Origin: Sphingopyxis sp. OAS728
Lineage (GTDB): Bacteria > Pseudomonadota > Alphaproteobacteria > Sphingomonadales > Sphingomonadaceae
Assembly: GCF_014873485.1 (NCBI RefSeq)
Contig: NZ_JADBDT010000001.1
Span: 124,001 to 188,000, forward strand
DNA: 64,000 nucleotides
Reading direction: 5' to 3'
Numbering within the stretch: the first letter of the stretch is position 1; the number at the start of each line of letters is the position of its first letter. The position numbers and the translations under genes were made by a program. Below, one piece after another: positions 18,749 through 27,209 of the stretch. The notes beneath the pieces are model-generated. The model saw only the letters and a program-made list of their open reading frames with translations. It had not been told where the DNA came from and made no database searches.

Positions 18749-19735
18749 ATGGAATTTCTGTTTGCCGACTGGCTGGGCACCCCGGCCTGGTTCTGGCTGT
18801 CGTTCATCGCGCTCGTGATCGCGCTTACCGCCTTCGACCTTGGTATCCTCAACAAGGAGAACAAGGAGATGGGGATCGGCGAGAGCCTCAAGCTCTCGGC
18901 GCTCTATATCGGTATCGCGACCGCGTTCGGCGCATGGGTCTGGGCCGCAAAGGGCGGCGAGGCGGGCCTCCAATATTACACTGGCTTCTTCATCGAGAAG
19001 GCGCTGTCGATCGACAATATCTTCGTCATCTCGCTGATCTTCACGACCTTCGCGATCCCGCCGCGTTACCAGTATCGCGCGCTCCTTTGGGGCATTGTCG
19101 CGGTGATCGTGCTGCGCGGCATCATGATCGCGGGCGGTGCGGCGCTTGTCACCGAATATGGCTGGGTACTCTACATCTTTGCGGCGTTCCTTGTGTTCAC
19201 TGGCGTGAAGATGCTGTTCGCAAGCGAAAAGCCGATGGACGTGAAGGGAAATCCGGTCGTCAAATGGCTATCGCGCCGGATGCCGATCACCGACGAATTG
19301 CACGGCGAGAAATTCTTCGTGCGTGTGCCCGATACGAAGACCGGCAAGATCGTACTCGCCGCGACGCCTTTGTTCCTCGCGCTCGTCGTGATCAACCTCG
19401 CCGACCTTGTGTTCGCGGTCGACAGCGTGCCGGCGATCTTTGCGATCACGACCGACACCTTCATCGTTTATACGTCGAACATCATGGCGATCCTCGGCCT
19501 GCGCGCGCTCTATTTCGCGCTGTCGGCGATGGTGCACCGTTTCCACTATCTCAAATATGCACTCGCGCTGGTGCTCGTCTTCATCGGATCGAAGATTTTC
19601 GTCGCCGACTTCGTTCTGGATGGCACGAAGTTTCCGCCGCTGGTCAGCCTGGGCGTCACCGTCGCGCTGATTGCGGGCGGTGTCATCTGGTCGCTGGTCA
19701 AGACGCGCGAGGAGGAAGCGACGCTGCCGCAATGA
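18749..19735 (+). CDS. TerC family membrane protein
   Basis: 328 residues, about nine membrane helices. TerC hallmarks are the acidic membrane motifs FFIEKALSIDNIFVI and LVFAVDSVPAIFAIT, plus TAFDLGILN near the N-terminus. TerC/Alx/MntP-related proteins have been tied to tellurite resistance and manganese export, so metal-ion export coupled to envelope homeostasis is the likely role; the ion is not readable from sequence. Co-directional with the small YdcH-like gene behind a structured leader, and followed by two strong hairpins. Confidence 0.92.
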   Translation: MEFLFADWLGTPAWFWLSFIALVIALTAFDLGILNKENKEMGIGESLKLSALYIGIATAFGAWVWAAKGGEAGLQYYTGFFIEKALSIDNIFVISLIFTTFAIPPRYQYRALLWGIVAVIVLRGIMIAGGAALVTEYGWVLYIFAAFLVFTGVKMLFASEKPMDVKGNPVVKWLSRRMPITDELHGEKFFVRVPDTKTGKIVLAATPLFLALVVINLADLVFAVDSVPAIFAITTDTFIVYTSNIMAILGLRALYFALSAMVHRFHYLKYALALVLVFIGSKIFVADFVLDGTKFPPLVSLGVTVALIAGGVIWSLVKTREEEATLPQ

Positions 19736-19738
19736 AAA

Positions 19739-19793
19739 TGTCCGCCGGAAGCGCAAGGGCTTCCGACGGACAGGCTTTCCTCCCCAGGAAAGC
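19739..19793. terminator. Tandem hairpins between terC and aceA
   Basis: First hairpin: TGTCCG-C-CGGAAGC (19739-19752) with GCTTCCG-A-CGGACA (19759-19772), 13 pairs with one mismatch. Second: GCTTTCC (19774-19780) with GGAAAGC (19787-19793). Both lie between the convergent terC and isocitrate lyase genes and probably stop transcription from both sides, although T-runs are weak. Confidence 0.65.
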
Positions 19794-19879
19794 TCGGTAG
19801 GCGCGGAGGTCGGGTCGCTGGCCTCCGCGCCAAGAGGGGTGACGCGGGGGCTGCAACATTTCCCCCGCGTCGAACTCGT

Positions 19880-21475
19880 TTAAGCGGCGAACTGGTTCAT
19901 CGTATTGTCCTTGCCCGCGGCCTTGAGGGCCGCTTCGCCGGCGAAATATTCCTTGTGATCGTCGCCGATATCGCTGCCCGACATATTCTGGTGCTTCACG
20001 CAGGCGATGCCCTGACGGATTTCGGCGCGCTGGACGCCCTTGACGTAACCCAGCATCGCTTCGTCGCCGAAATATTCCTTGGCGAGATTGTCGGTGCTGA
20101 GCGCCGCGGTGTGATAGGTCGGCAGCGTGATCAGGTGGTGGAAGATGCCCGCCCGCTTCGCCGCGTCGCGCTGGAAGGTGCGGATGCGGTTGTCGGCTTC
20201 TTCGCCCAGCGCCGTGGCGTCATAATCGGCGCTCATCAGCCTGGCGCGGTCATAGGCGCTGACGTCCTTGCCCTCGGCGCTCCACGCGTCGAACACCTGC
20301 TGGCGGAAGTTGAGCGTCCAGTTGAAGCTCGGCGAATTGTTGTAGGCGAGCTTCGCATTGGGGACGACCTCGCGGATGCGGTCGACCATGCCGGCGATCT
20401 GTTCGATATGCGGCTTTTCGGTCTCGATCCACAGCAGGTCGGCGCCGTTCTGCAAGGATGCGATGCAATCCATGACGCAGCGATCCTCGCCGGTTCCCGA
20501 ACGAAACTGATAGAGGTTCGAGGGCAGGCGCTTCGGACGCATCAGCTTGCCATCGCGGTTGATCAGCACGTCGCCCGGGTTGCCCGCGCCGTCGACCTCT
20601 TCGCAATCGAGGAAGCTGTTATACTGGTCGCCAAGGTCGCCGGCCTCCTTCGAGAAGGCGATCTGCTTGGTCAGGCCCGCGCCGAGGCTGTCCGTGCGCG
20701 TCACGATGATGCCGTCCTCGACGCCGAGTTCCATGAAGGCGTAGCGGCAGGCGCGGATCTTCGCGATGAAATCCTCGTGCGGCACGGTGACCTTGCCGTC
20801 CTGGTGGCCGCACTGCTTTTCGTCCGAAACCTGATTTTCAATCTGGAGCGCGCAGGCGCCGGCCTCGATCATCTTCTTGGCGAGCAGATAGGTCGCCTCG
20901 GCATTGCCGAAGCCCGCGTCGATGTCGGCGATGATCGGCACGACGTGCGTTTCATGATTGTCGATCGCGGCCTGCACCTGCTTGGCCTTGAGTTCGTCAC
21001 CCTCGGCGCGCGCGGCGTCGAGGTCGCGGAACAGCATGCCGAGTTCGCGGGCGTCGGCCTGACGCAGGAAGGTGTAGATTTCCTCGATCAGCGCCGGAAC
21101 GCTGGTCTTCTCGTGCATCGACTGGTCGGGCAGCGGACCGAATTCGCTGCGCAGCGCGGCGATCATCCAGCCCGAGAGATAGATATAGCGGCCCTTGACG
21201 GTGCCGAAATGCTTCTTGATCGAGATCATCTTCTGCTGCGCGATGAAGCCGTGCCAGCAGCCCAAGGACTGGGTGTAGTTCGCGGGGTCGGCGTCATAGG
21301 CGGCCATGTCGGCGCGCATAATGCGCGCGGTGTACCGGGCGACGTCGAGGCCGGTGCGGAACTTGTTCTGGGCGCGCATGCGGGCGATGCTCTCGCCGCT
21401 GATGCCATCCCAGGTGCCGTCATAATCGCGGATGAGGCGGCCTGCCTGCGCCATGTCTTCTTGGTAGCCCATCAT
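19880..21475 (-). CDS. aceA: Isocitrate lyase
   Basis: 531-residue glyoxylate-shunt enzyme splitting isocitrate into glyoxylate and succinate. The active-site loop is KQCGH (in SDEKQCGHQDGKV). Also seen are LQIENQVSDEK, ADIDAGFGN, WIETEKP, NSPSFNW and the C-terminal MSGSDIGDDHKEYFAG. This is the longer type of about 530 residues seen in many alphaproteobacteria rather than the 430-residue E. coli type. Start chosen at the MMGYQED methionines because GAGGACAAG precedes them; the frame is open 23 codons more. It is divergent from an ScfR/RamB-type regulator, its likely controller. Expected to be needed for growth on acetate, fatty acids or hydroxybutyrate. Confidence 0.96.
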   Translation of the reverse strand: MMGYQEDMAQAGRLIRDYDGTWDGISGESIARMRAQNKFRTGLDVARYTARIMRADMAAYDADPANYTQSLGCWHGFIAQQKMISIKKHFGTVKGRYIYLSGWMIAALRSEFGPLPDQSMHEKTSVPALIEEIYTFLRQADARELGMLFRDLDAARAEGDELKAKQVQAAIDNHETHVVPIIADIDAGFGNAEATYLLAKKMIEAGACALQIENQVSDEKQCGHQDGKVTVPHEDFIAKIRACRYAFMELGVEDGIIVTRTDSLGAGLTKQIAFSKEAGDLGDQYNSFLDCEEVDGAGNPGDVLINRDGKLMRPKRLPSNLYQFRSGTGEDRCVMDCIASLQNGADLLWIETEKPHIEQIAGMVDRIREVVPNAKLAYNNSPSFNWTLNFRQQVFDAWSAEGKDVSAYDRARLMSADYDATALGEEADNRIRTFQRDAAKRAGIFHHLITLPTYHTAALSTDNLAKEYFGDEAMLGYVKGVQRAEIRQGIACVKHQNMSGSDIGDDHKEYFAGEAALKAAGKDNTMNQFAA

Positions 21476-21510
21476 CTTGTCCTCGTTCGAAGCTGATGGG
21501 TGGAAGTTGG

Positions 21511-21593
21511 CGAAAGTGCAGCGAAAAGTGAAAAGCTTTGTCAATAATATTTGTGAAATATGGACGTTAGGTGTAAATTAGGCTGTAAATTAG
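21511..21593. promoter_or_regulatory. Candidate operator repeats between aceA and its regulator
   Basis: The 134-base divergent gap is AT-rich against the rest of the window. It holds GCGAAAGTG (21511-21519) repeated as GCGAAAAGTG (21522-21531), and TGTAAATTAG twice in direct repeat, 21572-21581 and 21584-21593, with a 12-base period. The second pair lies just before the regulator ATG. They are candidate binding sites for the regulator on both promoters; this is inference from position and repetition only. Confidence 0.45.
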
Positions 21594-21609
21594 TAAAGAA
21601 AGTTACAGG

Positions 21610-22998
21610 ATGGCAGAGCGGCGGGTGTTTGCGGGGCCGGCGGTGCGCAAGGTGCGGCGCGAGGCGGGGATGACGCAGGCGGCGATGGCCGAGGCGCTCG
21701 ATATTTCGCCGAGCTATCTCAATCTGATCGAGCATGGGCAGCGGCCATTGTCCGCGACTGTGATCGTCAAACTGGCCGAACGGTTCGGGTTCGATGCGGC
21801 GAAGCTCGGTGCGGAAGATTTGCCGGGCGGGCTTGCAGGGCTGCGGCGGCGGCTCGCCGATCCGCGTTTTGCCGATCTGGGGATCGGCGCGCACGAGGTC
21901 GAGGAGTGGCTTCAGACCGCCCCGGCGACCGCCGCCGCCTTTGCGCGATTGTTCGATGCCGCGCCCGAAGCGCGCGGTGAGATGCAAGAAGAGGCGCCCG
22001 AAGTTGCCGCCGTGCGCCGGGCGATCGAGAAATGGCGCAACCATTTCCCCGATCTCGACGCGCGCGCCGAGGAACTGGCGGACGAGTTACGGCTGGCGGG
22101 CGGCGATCTCTATGGGACGATTTCCGAGCGTTTGCGCACCCGGCACCAACTTGGCATTCGCATACTGCCGAGCGACGTGATGCCCGACCGGCTGCGCTGG
22201 CTCGACTGGCACGCGCGGCAACTTATGCTGAACGAGCTGCTGCGCCCCGCGTCGCGCACCTTTCAGGCCGCGGCAACGCTTGCGCAGATCGAAGCAAAGG
22301 GCGAGATCGACGCGCTCGTTGCAGGCGCCGAATTCGCCGAGAGCGCGGCGGCCAAGCTGTTCGAGCGCCATCTGATCCAGTATTTCGCCGCGGCGCTGAT
22401 GATGCCGTACAGCCGGTTCCTGCGCGCCTGCGACGCAACGGGATATGACCTGCTGCTGCTCCAGCGGCGCTTCGGTGCGGGGTACGAACAGGTGGCGCAC
22501 CGGCTGACGACCTTGCAGCGCGTCGGCGCGCGCGGGCTGCCCTTTTTCATGCTGCGCATCGATCGCGCGGGGCAGGGGAGCAAACGCTATGCCGGGGCGA
22601 GCCAGTCGCCGCTGGTCGATGGCGACGCGCGCTGCCCGCTGTGGAGCGTACATGAAGCCTTTGCGCGCCCGGGCGAGGTGGTCGCCGACCTCGTCGAGTT
22701 GGAGGACGGATCGCGCTGGTTCACCCAATCGCGTTCGGTCGCCGCCCCCGGCGCGACGGGAAGCGGCGCCCCCGCGCGCTTTGCGGTTTGCGTAGGGGTC
22801 GACGCGAAGGTCGCAGCGCCGCTGATCGCCGCGCGCGGACTCGATCTGATGCGCAGCCCCGCGACGCCGATCGGTCTCGGCTGCCGCCGCTGCACGCGCA
22901 CCGGCTGCGTCCAGCGATCGATGCCTCCGCTGGGCCGCCCGCTGCGCTTCCGCGAAGGCGAACGCGGGGTGAGCGCGTTCGATTTTGCGGGCGACTGA
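21610..22998 (+). CDS. ScfR/RamB-type short-chain acyl-CoA responsive regulator
   Basis: 462 residues. An N-terminal HTH_3 domain (about 8-65; VRREAGMTQAAMAEALDIS then SYLNLIEHGQRPLS) is followed by a central region like peptidase M78/IrrE-type folds (NELLRPASRTFQAAATLAQIE, then HLIQYFAAALMMPYSRFLRA). The C-terminal DUF2083-like domain has cysteines (LGCRRCTRTGCVQRS). The architecture is that of short-chain fatty acyl-CoA regulators such as RamB, which controls glyoxylate-cycle genes in Corynebacterium. Divergent position to aceA supports the same job. Only AGG directly precedes the ATG, so translation may be weak. Confidence 0.9.
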   Translation: MAERRVFAGPAVRKVRREAGMTQAAMAEALDISPSYLNLIEHGQRPLSATVIVKLAERFGFDAAKLGAEDLPGGLAGLRRRLADPRFADLGIGAHEVEEWLQTAPATAAAFARLFDAAPEARGEMQEEAPEVAAVRRAIEKWRNHFPDLDARAEELADELRLAGGDLYGTISERLRTRHQLGIRILPSDVMPDRLRWLDWHARQLMLNELLRPASRTFQAAATLAQIEAKGEIDALVAGAEFAESAAAKLFERHLIQYFAAALMMPYSRFLRACDATGYDLLLLQRRFGAGYEQVAHRLTTLQRVGARGLPFFMLRIDRAGQGSKRYAGASQSPLVDGDARCPLWSVHEAFARPGEVVADLVELEDGSRWFTQSRSVAAPGATGSGAPARFAVCVGVDAKVAAPLIAARGLDLMRSPATPIGLGCRRCTRTGCVQRSMPPLGRPLRFREGERGVSAFDFAGD

Positions 22999-23093
22999 GG
23001 TTAAGCAGACGTTACGTTGTGACTTAATTTGGCACATAGCGTGCCGTATTGGGAAAGGTGCGTGTCTATCAGGCGGCCGCAACGGGACCCAAA

Positions 23094-24407
23094 ATGCTTG
23101 TACGAATTGAACCAGAGGACGTCGAAATCGGCATGTTCGTCCACGCCTTTGAAGGGTCGTGGTTCGATCATCCGTTCTGGCGGAGCAATTTCCGGGTCGA
23201 GACAATCGAGCAGCTGGAACGCATTCGCAATTCGGGCATCGAAGGGCTGATGATCGATCCCGAGCGGGGGATTGCGCCGTCCGGGGGGCGCCAGCCGAGC
23301 AAAGGCGAAGAAGGCCCACGCCAAAAGCTGTCGCGATCGTGGGGCAGGCCGCGACCGACTGTCCGTACCGCACCCTTGCCAAAGATTTTCGCCCAACCCG
23401 ATCCCGAGGATCGTGCGGCTCCGCGTCCGCGCCGCGGTTATTCGAGCGAGTGCCGCCGCGCAAAGCCGGTGATCTCGCGAACGCGCGCGGCCGTCGTCGA
23501 CATGTTCGAGGCGGCCCGGCTGGGCCGCGCGGTCGAGGTCAAACGTATGGTGCGCCTCGCCAGTTCGATCGGCGCGTCGATCGAACGCGACGCCAAGGCG
23601 CTGATCAATCTCGTGCGCCTGAAAGAGAAGGACGAATATACCTACCTTCACTCGGTCGCGGTCTGTGCGCTGATGATCAATTTTGCGCGTCATCTGGAAC
23701 TCGATCCGCAGCAGGTCGAGGATATGGGTGTCGCCGGACTGCTCCACGATGTTGGCAAGGTCGCGGTTTCGGACGCGATATTGAACAAGCCGGGCGCGCT
23801 GTCGAAGGACGAAATGCGTTCGGTCCGCTCGCACCCGGCCGCGGGGCATCGCCTGCTTGCGAGTTCGCCCGGAGCCCCCGAAATCGCGCTGGAGCTTTGC
23901 CTGCGGCACCATGAGAAGGTTGACGGCACGGGGTATCCCGGCCGCCTGAAGGGTGAAGAACTATCGCTCGCGGCGCGCATGGGCGCGATCTGCGACGTGT
24001 ATGACGCGGTGACGTCGAACCGGCCGTACAAGCAGGCGTGGACGCCTTGCGAGGCGCTGACCGAAATGAAGAAGTGGCAGGGGCATTTCGACCCTGCGTT
24101 GCTTGACCGGTTCGCCGACAGCCTCGGCATCTATGCGATGGGCACGCTCGTCCGCTTGTCGACCGGCGAACTCGGCATTGTCGTCGGCAGCGAGGGCGAA
24201 GCGGACGAAGATCTGGTCGTGCGCGCCTTCTTCGACTGCGACGCGCTCGCCGAGATCGAATTTGTCGACCGCACGATTGCGCCGTCGGCGGAGCATCCGC
24301 GGATCATCGGCCGCGACAGCCCGACCTTCTGGCGCTTTCCCGACTGGGATGTGCTGCGCCACAAGGTGCTGGCGGCTGAGATTATCCCCGACGAGGATGA
24401 AGGCTGA
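23094..24407 (+). CDS. HD-GYP domain c-di-GMP phosphodiesterase
   Basis: 437 residues. The N-terminal DUF3391 (about 1-60, IEPEDVEIGMFVHAFEGSW) is followed by a basic/proline-rich linker and an HD-GYP domain from about 135 to 330. Metal and signature residues are present: LLHDVGKVAV, HHEKVDGTGYPGRL and GAICDVYDAVTSNRPYK. It is predicted to hydrolyse cyclic di-GMP in the cytoplasm and so affect motility, biofilm or EPS. Start at MLVRIEPEDV is chosen because it begins the DUF3391 domain; the frame reaches a TTG at 23049. Monocistronic. Confidence 0.93.
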   Translation: MLVRIEPEDVEIGMFVHAFEGSWFDHPFWRSNFRVETIEQLERIRNSGIEGLMIDPERGIAPSGGRQPSKGEEGPRQKLSRSWGRPRPTVRTAPLPKIFAQPDPEDRAAPRPRRGYSSECRRAKPVISRTRAAVVDMFEAARLGRAVEVKRMVRLASSIGASIERDAKALINLVRLKEKDEYTYLHSVAVCALMINFARHLELDPQQVEDMGVAGLLHDVGKVAVSDAILNKPGALSKDEMRSVRSHPAAGHRLLASSPGAPEIALELCLRHHEKVDGTGYPGRLKGEELSLAARMGAICDVYDAVTSNRPYKQAWTPCEALTEMKKWQGHFDPALLDRFADSLGIYAMGTLVRLSTGELGIVVGSEGEADEDLVVRAFFDCDALAEIEFVDRTIAPSAEHPRIIGRDSPTFWRFPDWDVLRHKVLAAEIIPDEDEG

Positions 24408-24498
24408 GAGCGGGCTTCCCGTCCGCAGATTGCCCCTTGTCCCGCATCCTTTCGAGCGCAGGATCGTTAACCCTGTTCGGAACTGCGAGGACAAGCAT

Positions 24499-25569
24499 TT
24501 GAAACCTATCTTCATTCTACCATGGCTGTTGCTCGTCGCCGGTTGCAATGCGGCGCCGGACGGGCAGGGTTCCGAAAAAGCACCGGCGGCCAAGGTCGAC
24601 GCCGATTCCGATAGCCTCCGCTTTGAGGACGCCAAAACCGACGCGGCGCCTTTCACCGATCCGCCGATCCTTCGTGCGCAGGTGCTTCTCGACCATCTTG
24701 GCCTCTCTCCGGGGGTGATCGACGGGAAGGAAGGGCAATCCTATGTCGCCGCGCTCCGCGGTTTTCAGGAGGCGCAAGGGCTTGAAGAGAGCGGCAAGCT
24801 CGACGCAGCCACCGAAAAGGCGCTGCAACAGGGACGCAATGTCCCGGCAACGCGGTTGGTCGTCATACCTGCGGGTTTCGCCAAAGGGCCGTTCGTTCCG
24901 GCCTTTCCGAAGGATGCGGCCGACCAGTCCAAATTGCCCGCGCTCGGCTATCGCAATCTGACCGAAGCGCTGGCCGAACGCTTTCACACGACGCCCGAAA
25001 CGCTTGTCGCTCTCAACAGCCCGTCGACGCTTGTCGGGGCTGGCCGACCGTTTCGCGTGCCCAATATCCCCGATATCGACCGCGCGACGTTGGGCGAGGA
25101 TGCGCGCGGGTGGAACGGCACGCTCGAACGGCTCGGGGTTGCGCCGACGCAGGTGGCGGCGGCGAAGGTGGTGGTCGACAAGTCCGAGGGGGTGTTGAAG
25201 GTTTATGACGACGGCGACAAGCTCGTTGCACAATTCCCCGCCACGATGGGCAGCAGCCACGATCCGCTGCCGATCGGCAAATGGAAAATCCAGGGCGTCA
25301 GCCGTAATCCCGATTTTCATTATAATCCCAAGCTGTTCTGGGATGTGAGCAACAACAAGGAAGCGGTGTTGCTGCAGCCCGGGCCGAACAGCCCGGTAGG
25401 CGTCGTGTGGCTCGACCTCAACAAACCGCATTATGGCATTCACGGCACAAGCGAGCCGCATACGATCGGGCGCGCCGAGAGCCATGGCTGCGTCAGGCTG
25501 ACCAATTGGGACGCCGCGCGTCTGGCGCAGATGGTGAAACCCGGAACGCCGGCGATCTTCCAGAATTAG
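24499..25569 (+). CDS. L,D-transpeptidase lipoprotein
   Basis: 356 residues. Lipoprotein signal with lipobox LVAGC (Cys about 16), a peptidoglycan-binding helical region (about 55-110, QVLLDHLGLSPGVIDGKEG) and a C-terminal YkuD catalytic domain (about 220-356) with the HGTSEP and SHGCVRLTNWDA motif containing the active Cys. The role is to cross-link peptidoglycan or attach proteins to it in the periplasm. No ATG fits the signal peptide; a TTG start at 24499 is chosen, eight bases after GCGAGG. The longer frame overlapping the HD-GYP gene is rejected. Confidence 0.92.
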   Translation: MKPIFILPWLLLVAGCNAAPDGQGSEKAPAAKVDADSDSLRFEDAKTDAAPFTDPPILRAQVLLDHLGLSPGVIDGKEGQSYVAALRGFQEAQGLEESGKLDAATEKALQQGRNVPATRLVVIPAGFAKGPFVPAFPKDAADQSKLPALGYRNLTEALAERFHTTPETLVALNSPSTLVGAGRPFRVPNIPDIDRATLGEDARGWNGTLERLGVAPTQVAAAKVVVDKSEGVLKVYDDGDKLVAQFPATMGSSHDPLPIGKWKIQGVSRNPDFHYNPKLFWDVSNNKEAVLLQPGPNSPVGVVWLDLNKPHYGIHGTSEPHTIGRAESHGCVRLTNWDAARLAQMVKPGTPAIFQN

Positions 25570-25584
25570 GTCCGTTGGGCGCGA

Positions 25585-26964
25585 TCAGCTCAGGAAATTG
25601 ACGATCTGTTCGATCACGACGTCCATCGCGGGCTCGTTCGAGCGCAGGATGTGATTGTCGGTGTCGAGCGTGACGAGCGAGGCGCCGCGGATGTTCGACG
25701 CCAGTTCGATCGCTTGGTCGATCCCGATGCGCTGGTCGGCGCGCGCGTGGAGGATCAATGTGGGTACGTCGATATGCTCGAGGTGCTGGCGCACGTCGAT
25801 ATTGCCGAACAGGTCGAGGAAGGCGGCGGCATTGTCGGGCGACACCGTCTGTTTCTGGAAATCGTTGAACCAAGTGAGTTCGTCGGCGGTCGCCGACGGG
25901 GTGAAGCTTTGCGAGAAGATCTGGCGATAGATCGGCGTATCCTTGCCCCAGCCGCGGCGGACCAATGTGATGACGGCCTCACGCTCGTCGGCCTCGCCCT
26001 CGTCGACGCGGTGGCGCCAGCCGGTGGCATAGCCGCCGAGCAGGATCAGGTGCGACACGCGCTCGGGGTGCCGCCGCGTATATTCGATCGCGACCGCGCA
26101 GCCCTGTGACAGCGCGAAGAGCGGGAAACGGTCGAGACCGAGCGCGTCGGCCACCGCCTCGAGATCGGTGACGAGCGATTCAAAGTAGATATGGCCGACG
26201 TCCCAGTCGGAGAGGCCATTGCCGCGCTCGTCATAGCGGACGAGGCGGAAATGTTCGGACAGGCCGCCGACCATGCGGCCCCAGAGCGGGCTGCCCCAGT
26301 CGAGTTCGAGGTGGTTGAGCCAGTTCGCGGTCTTGACGAGCAGCGGGCCGTTGCCCGTCACCGCATAGGCGATGCGGACGCCGTCGGGGGCGAAGCAATA
26401 GCGCACTTGCTGCACCGGAAATTCGGAGCGGTCGACCGCCGAGGTGAGCCCGTCGTCGAGCGCGTCGGCGGCGGCGGCGAAGCGCGTCCGGTCGGCCGAC
26501 GGCCAGATCGCGTTCCGCGAGGCTTCGTCGAGGCAGCGGCGGCGACGGCGGTCGATCGCCGCGCGTTCGGAGGCGAGCCACAGGCTATATTCGTCGAGGC
26601 CAGAAAGCTCGAGCCCGGGCAACGGCGCGTCGAGCGCGCGGAGCGGATCGGGACGGTCGATGTCGAAGGAAAAGCCCGACGCATCGATCGCGACGCGTTC
26701 GCGGTCGGCGGCGAGCAGGTCGGCCTCGTCGCCGAGCAAAGCGCGGATTTTCGATAGCGACCAGCGGAGCGCGGCACGCGGATCGTCGGGGATGTCGAAA
26801 AAGATTTCGCAGAGCCGTTCGCGGCGGACGGGCTTTCCGGTGAGCAGCAGATAGGCGAGCAATGCGCGCGTCTTGCGCGAGGCGGGGAGCGCGACGGGGG
26901 TGCCGCCGCGATGCAGCTCAAACTCGCCGAGCAATCTGACCTCGAAGGGCTCCGATCCGCGCAT
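25585..26964 (-). CDS. SARP-like winged-helix domain fused to alpha/beta hydrolase
   Basis: 459 residues. Residues 7-100 form a SARP/OmpR-type winged helix: FEVRLLGEFELHRGG, SRKTRALLAYLLL, LRWSLSKIRALLGDE. The helical BTAD domain that normally follows is replaced by a short linker (about 120-185) and a complete alpha/beta hydrolase (about 188-459) with RYDERGNGLSDWD, nucleophile Ser286 in ALSQGC, Asp410 in ARADQR and His438 in TDNHIL. So the triad looks intact, with Ala for Gly at the first position of GxSxG. The hydrolase branch is one often fused to regulators or cyclases. The likely role is a one-component regulator sensing or cleaving a small molecule. ATG at 26964 is preferred; a GTG at 26991 is the alternative. 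Divergent from a small peptide gene and a methyltransferase. Confidence 0.88.
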   Translation of the reverse strand: MRGSEPFEVRLLGEFELHRGGTPVALPASRKTRALLAYLLLTGKPVRRERLCEIFFDIPDDPRAALRWSLSKIRALLGDEADLLAADRERVAIDASGFSFDIDRPDPLRALDAPLPGLELSGLDEYSLWLASERAAIDRRRRRCLDEASRNAIWPSADRTRFAAAADALDDGLTSAVDRSEFPVQQVRYCFAPDGVRIAYAVTGNGPLLVKTANWLNHLELDWGSPLWGRMVGGLSEHFRLVRYDERGNGLSDWDVGHIYFESLVTDLEAVADALGLDRFPLFALSQGCAVAIEYTRRHPERVSHLILLGGYATGWRHRVDEGEADEREAVITLVRRGWGKDTPIYRQIFSQSFTPSATADELTWFNDFQKQTVSPDNAAAFLDLFGNIDVRQHLEHIDVPTLILHARADQRIGIDQAIELASNIRGASLVTLDTDNHILRSNEPAMDVVIEQIVNFLS

Positions 26965-26985
26965 GGAGACGGTCTGCCGCGCAAT

Positions 26986-27027
26986 TTCCACGCTGTCACG
27001 GCAAATTCCAACGCTCGTTCAAACGCT
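26986..27027. promoter_or_regulatory. Direct repeats, candidate SARP-type operator
   Basis: Three copies of a TTC-rich/ACGCT element: TTCCACGCT (26986-26994), TTCCAACGCT (27006-27015) and TTCAAACGCT (27018-27027). The ACGCT cores start 21 and 12 bases apart. SARP regulators bind direct heptamer repeats about one helical turn apart, so these sites in the divergent gap suit the adjacent SARP-like protein. Inference from sequence only. Confidence 0.5.
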
Positions 27028-27079
27028 GCCGCACACGGCGCGTGGGCATTTCTGTCCTCGCCAACAAAGGAGGCAGAAA

Positions 27080-27187
27080 ATGTACGGTAACTTCAAATCC
27101 CTGAATGGCGAACCGCTCGCCGCAATGGCGTCGCTCAGCTTCGCCTTTTTGATCTTTGCGGTGATGCCGCATCTGATCTTCATCTGA
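27080..27187 (+). CDS. 35-residue single-span membrane peptide
   Basis: A very short gene with an unusually good ribosome site, AAAGGAGG (27066-27073), seven bases before ATG. The peptide starts MYGNFKSLNGEP and ends in a hydrophobic helix (about residues 14-35, ASLSFAFLIFAVMPHLIFI). It was not recognised as a known family. It is 22 bases ahead of the methyltransferase on the same strand and divergent from the SARP-hydrolase regulator. It could be a small membrane subunit, a signal precursor or a leader peptide. The strong initiation site is the main reason to believe it is translated. Confidence 0.65.
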   Translation: MYGNFKSLNGEPLAAMASLSFAFLIFAVMPHLIFI

Positions 27188-27209
27188 CCCAAGGCGACGG
27201 AGAAGCGCC

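Noticed and set aside
7..24450. Similar CCCGCATCCTTTT and CCCGCATCCTTTC strings upstream of the UrcA gene and the L,D-transpeptidase
   Set aside because: Short match of about a dozen bases with no common position relative to the starts; probably chance.
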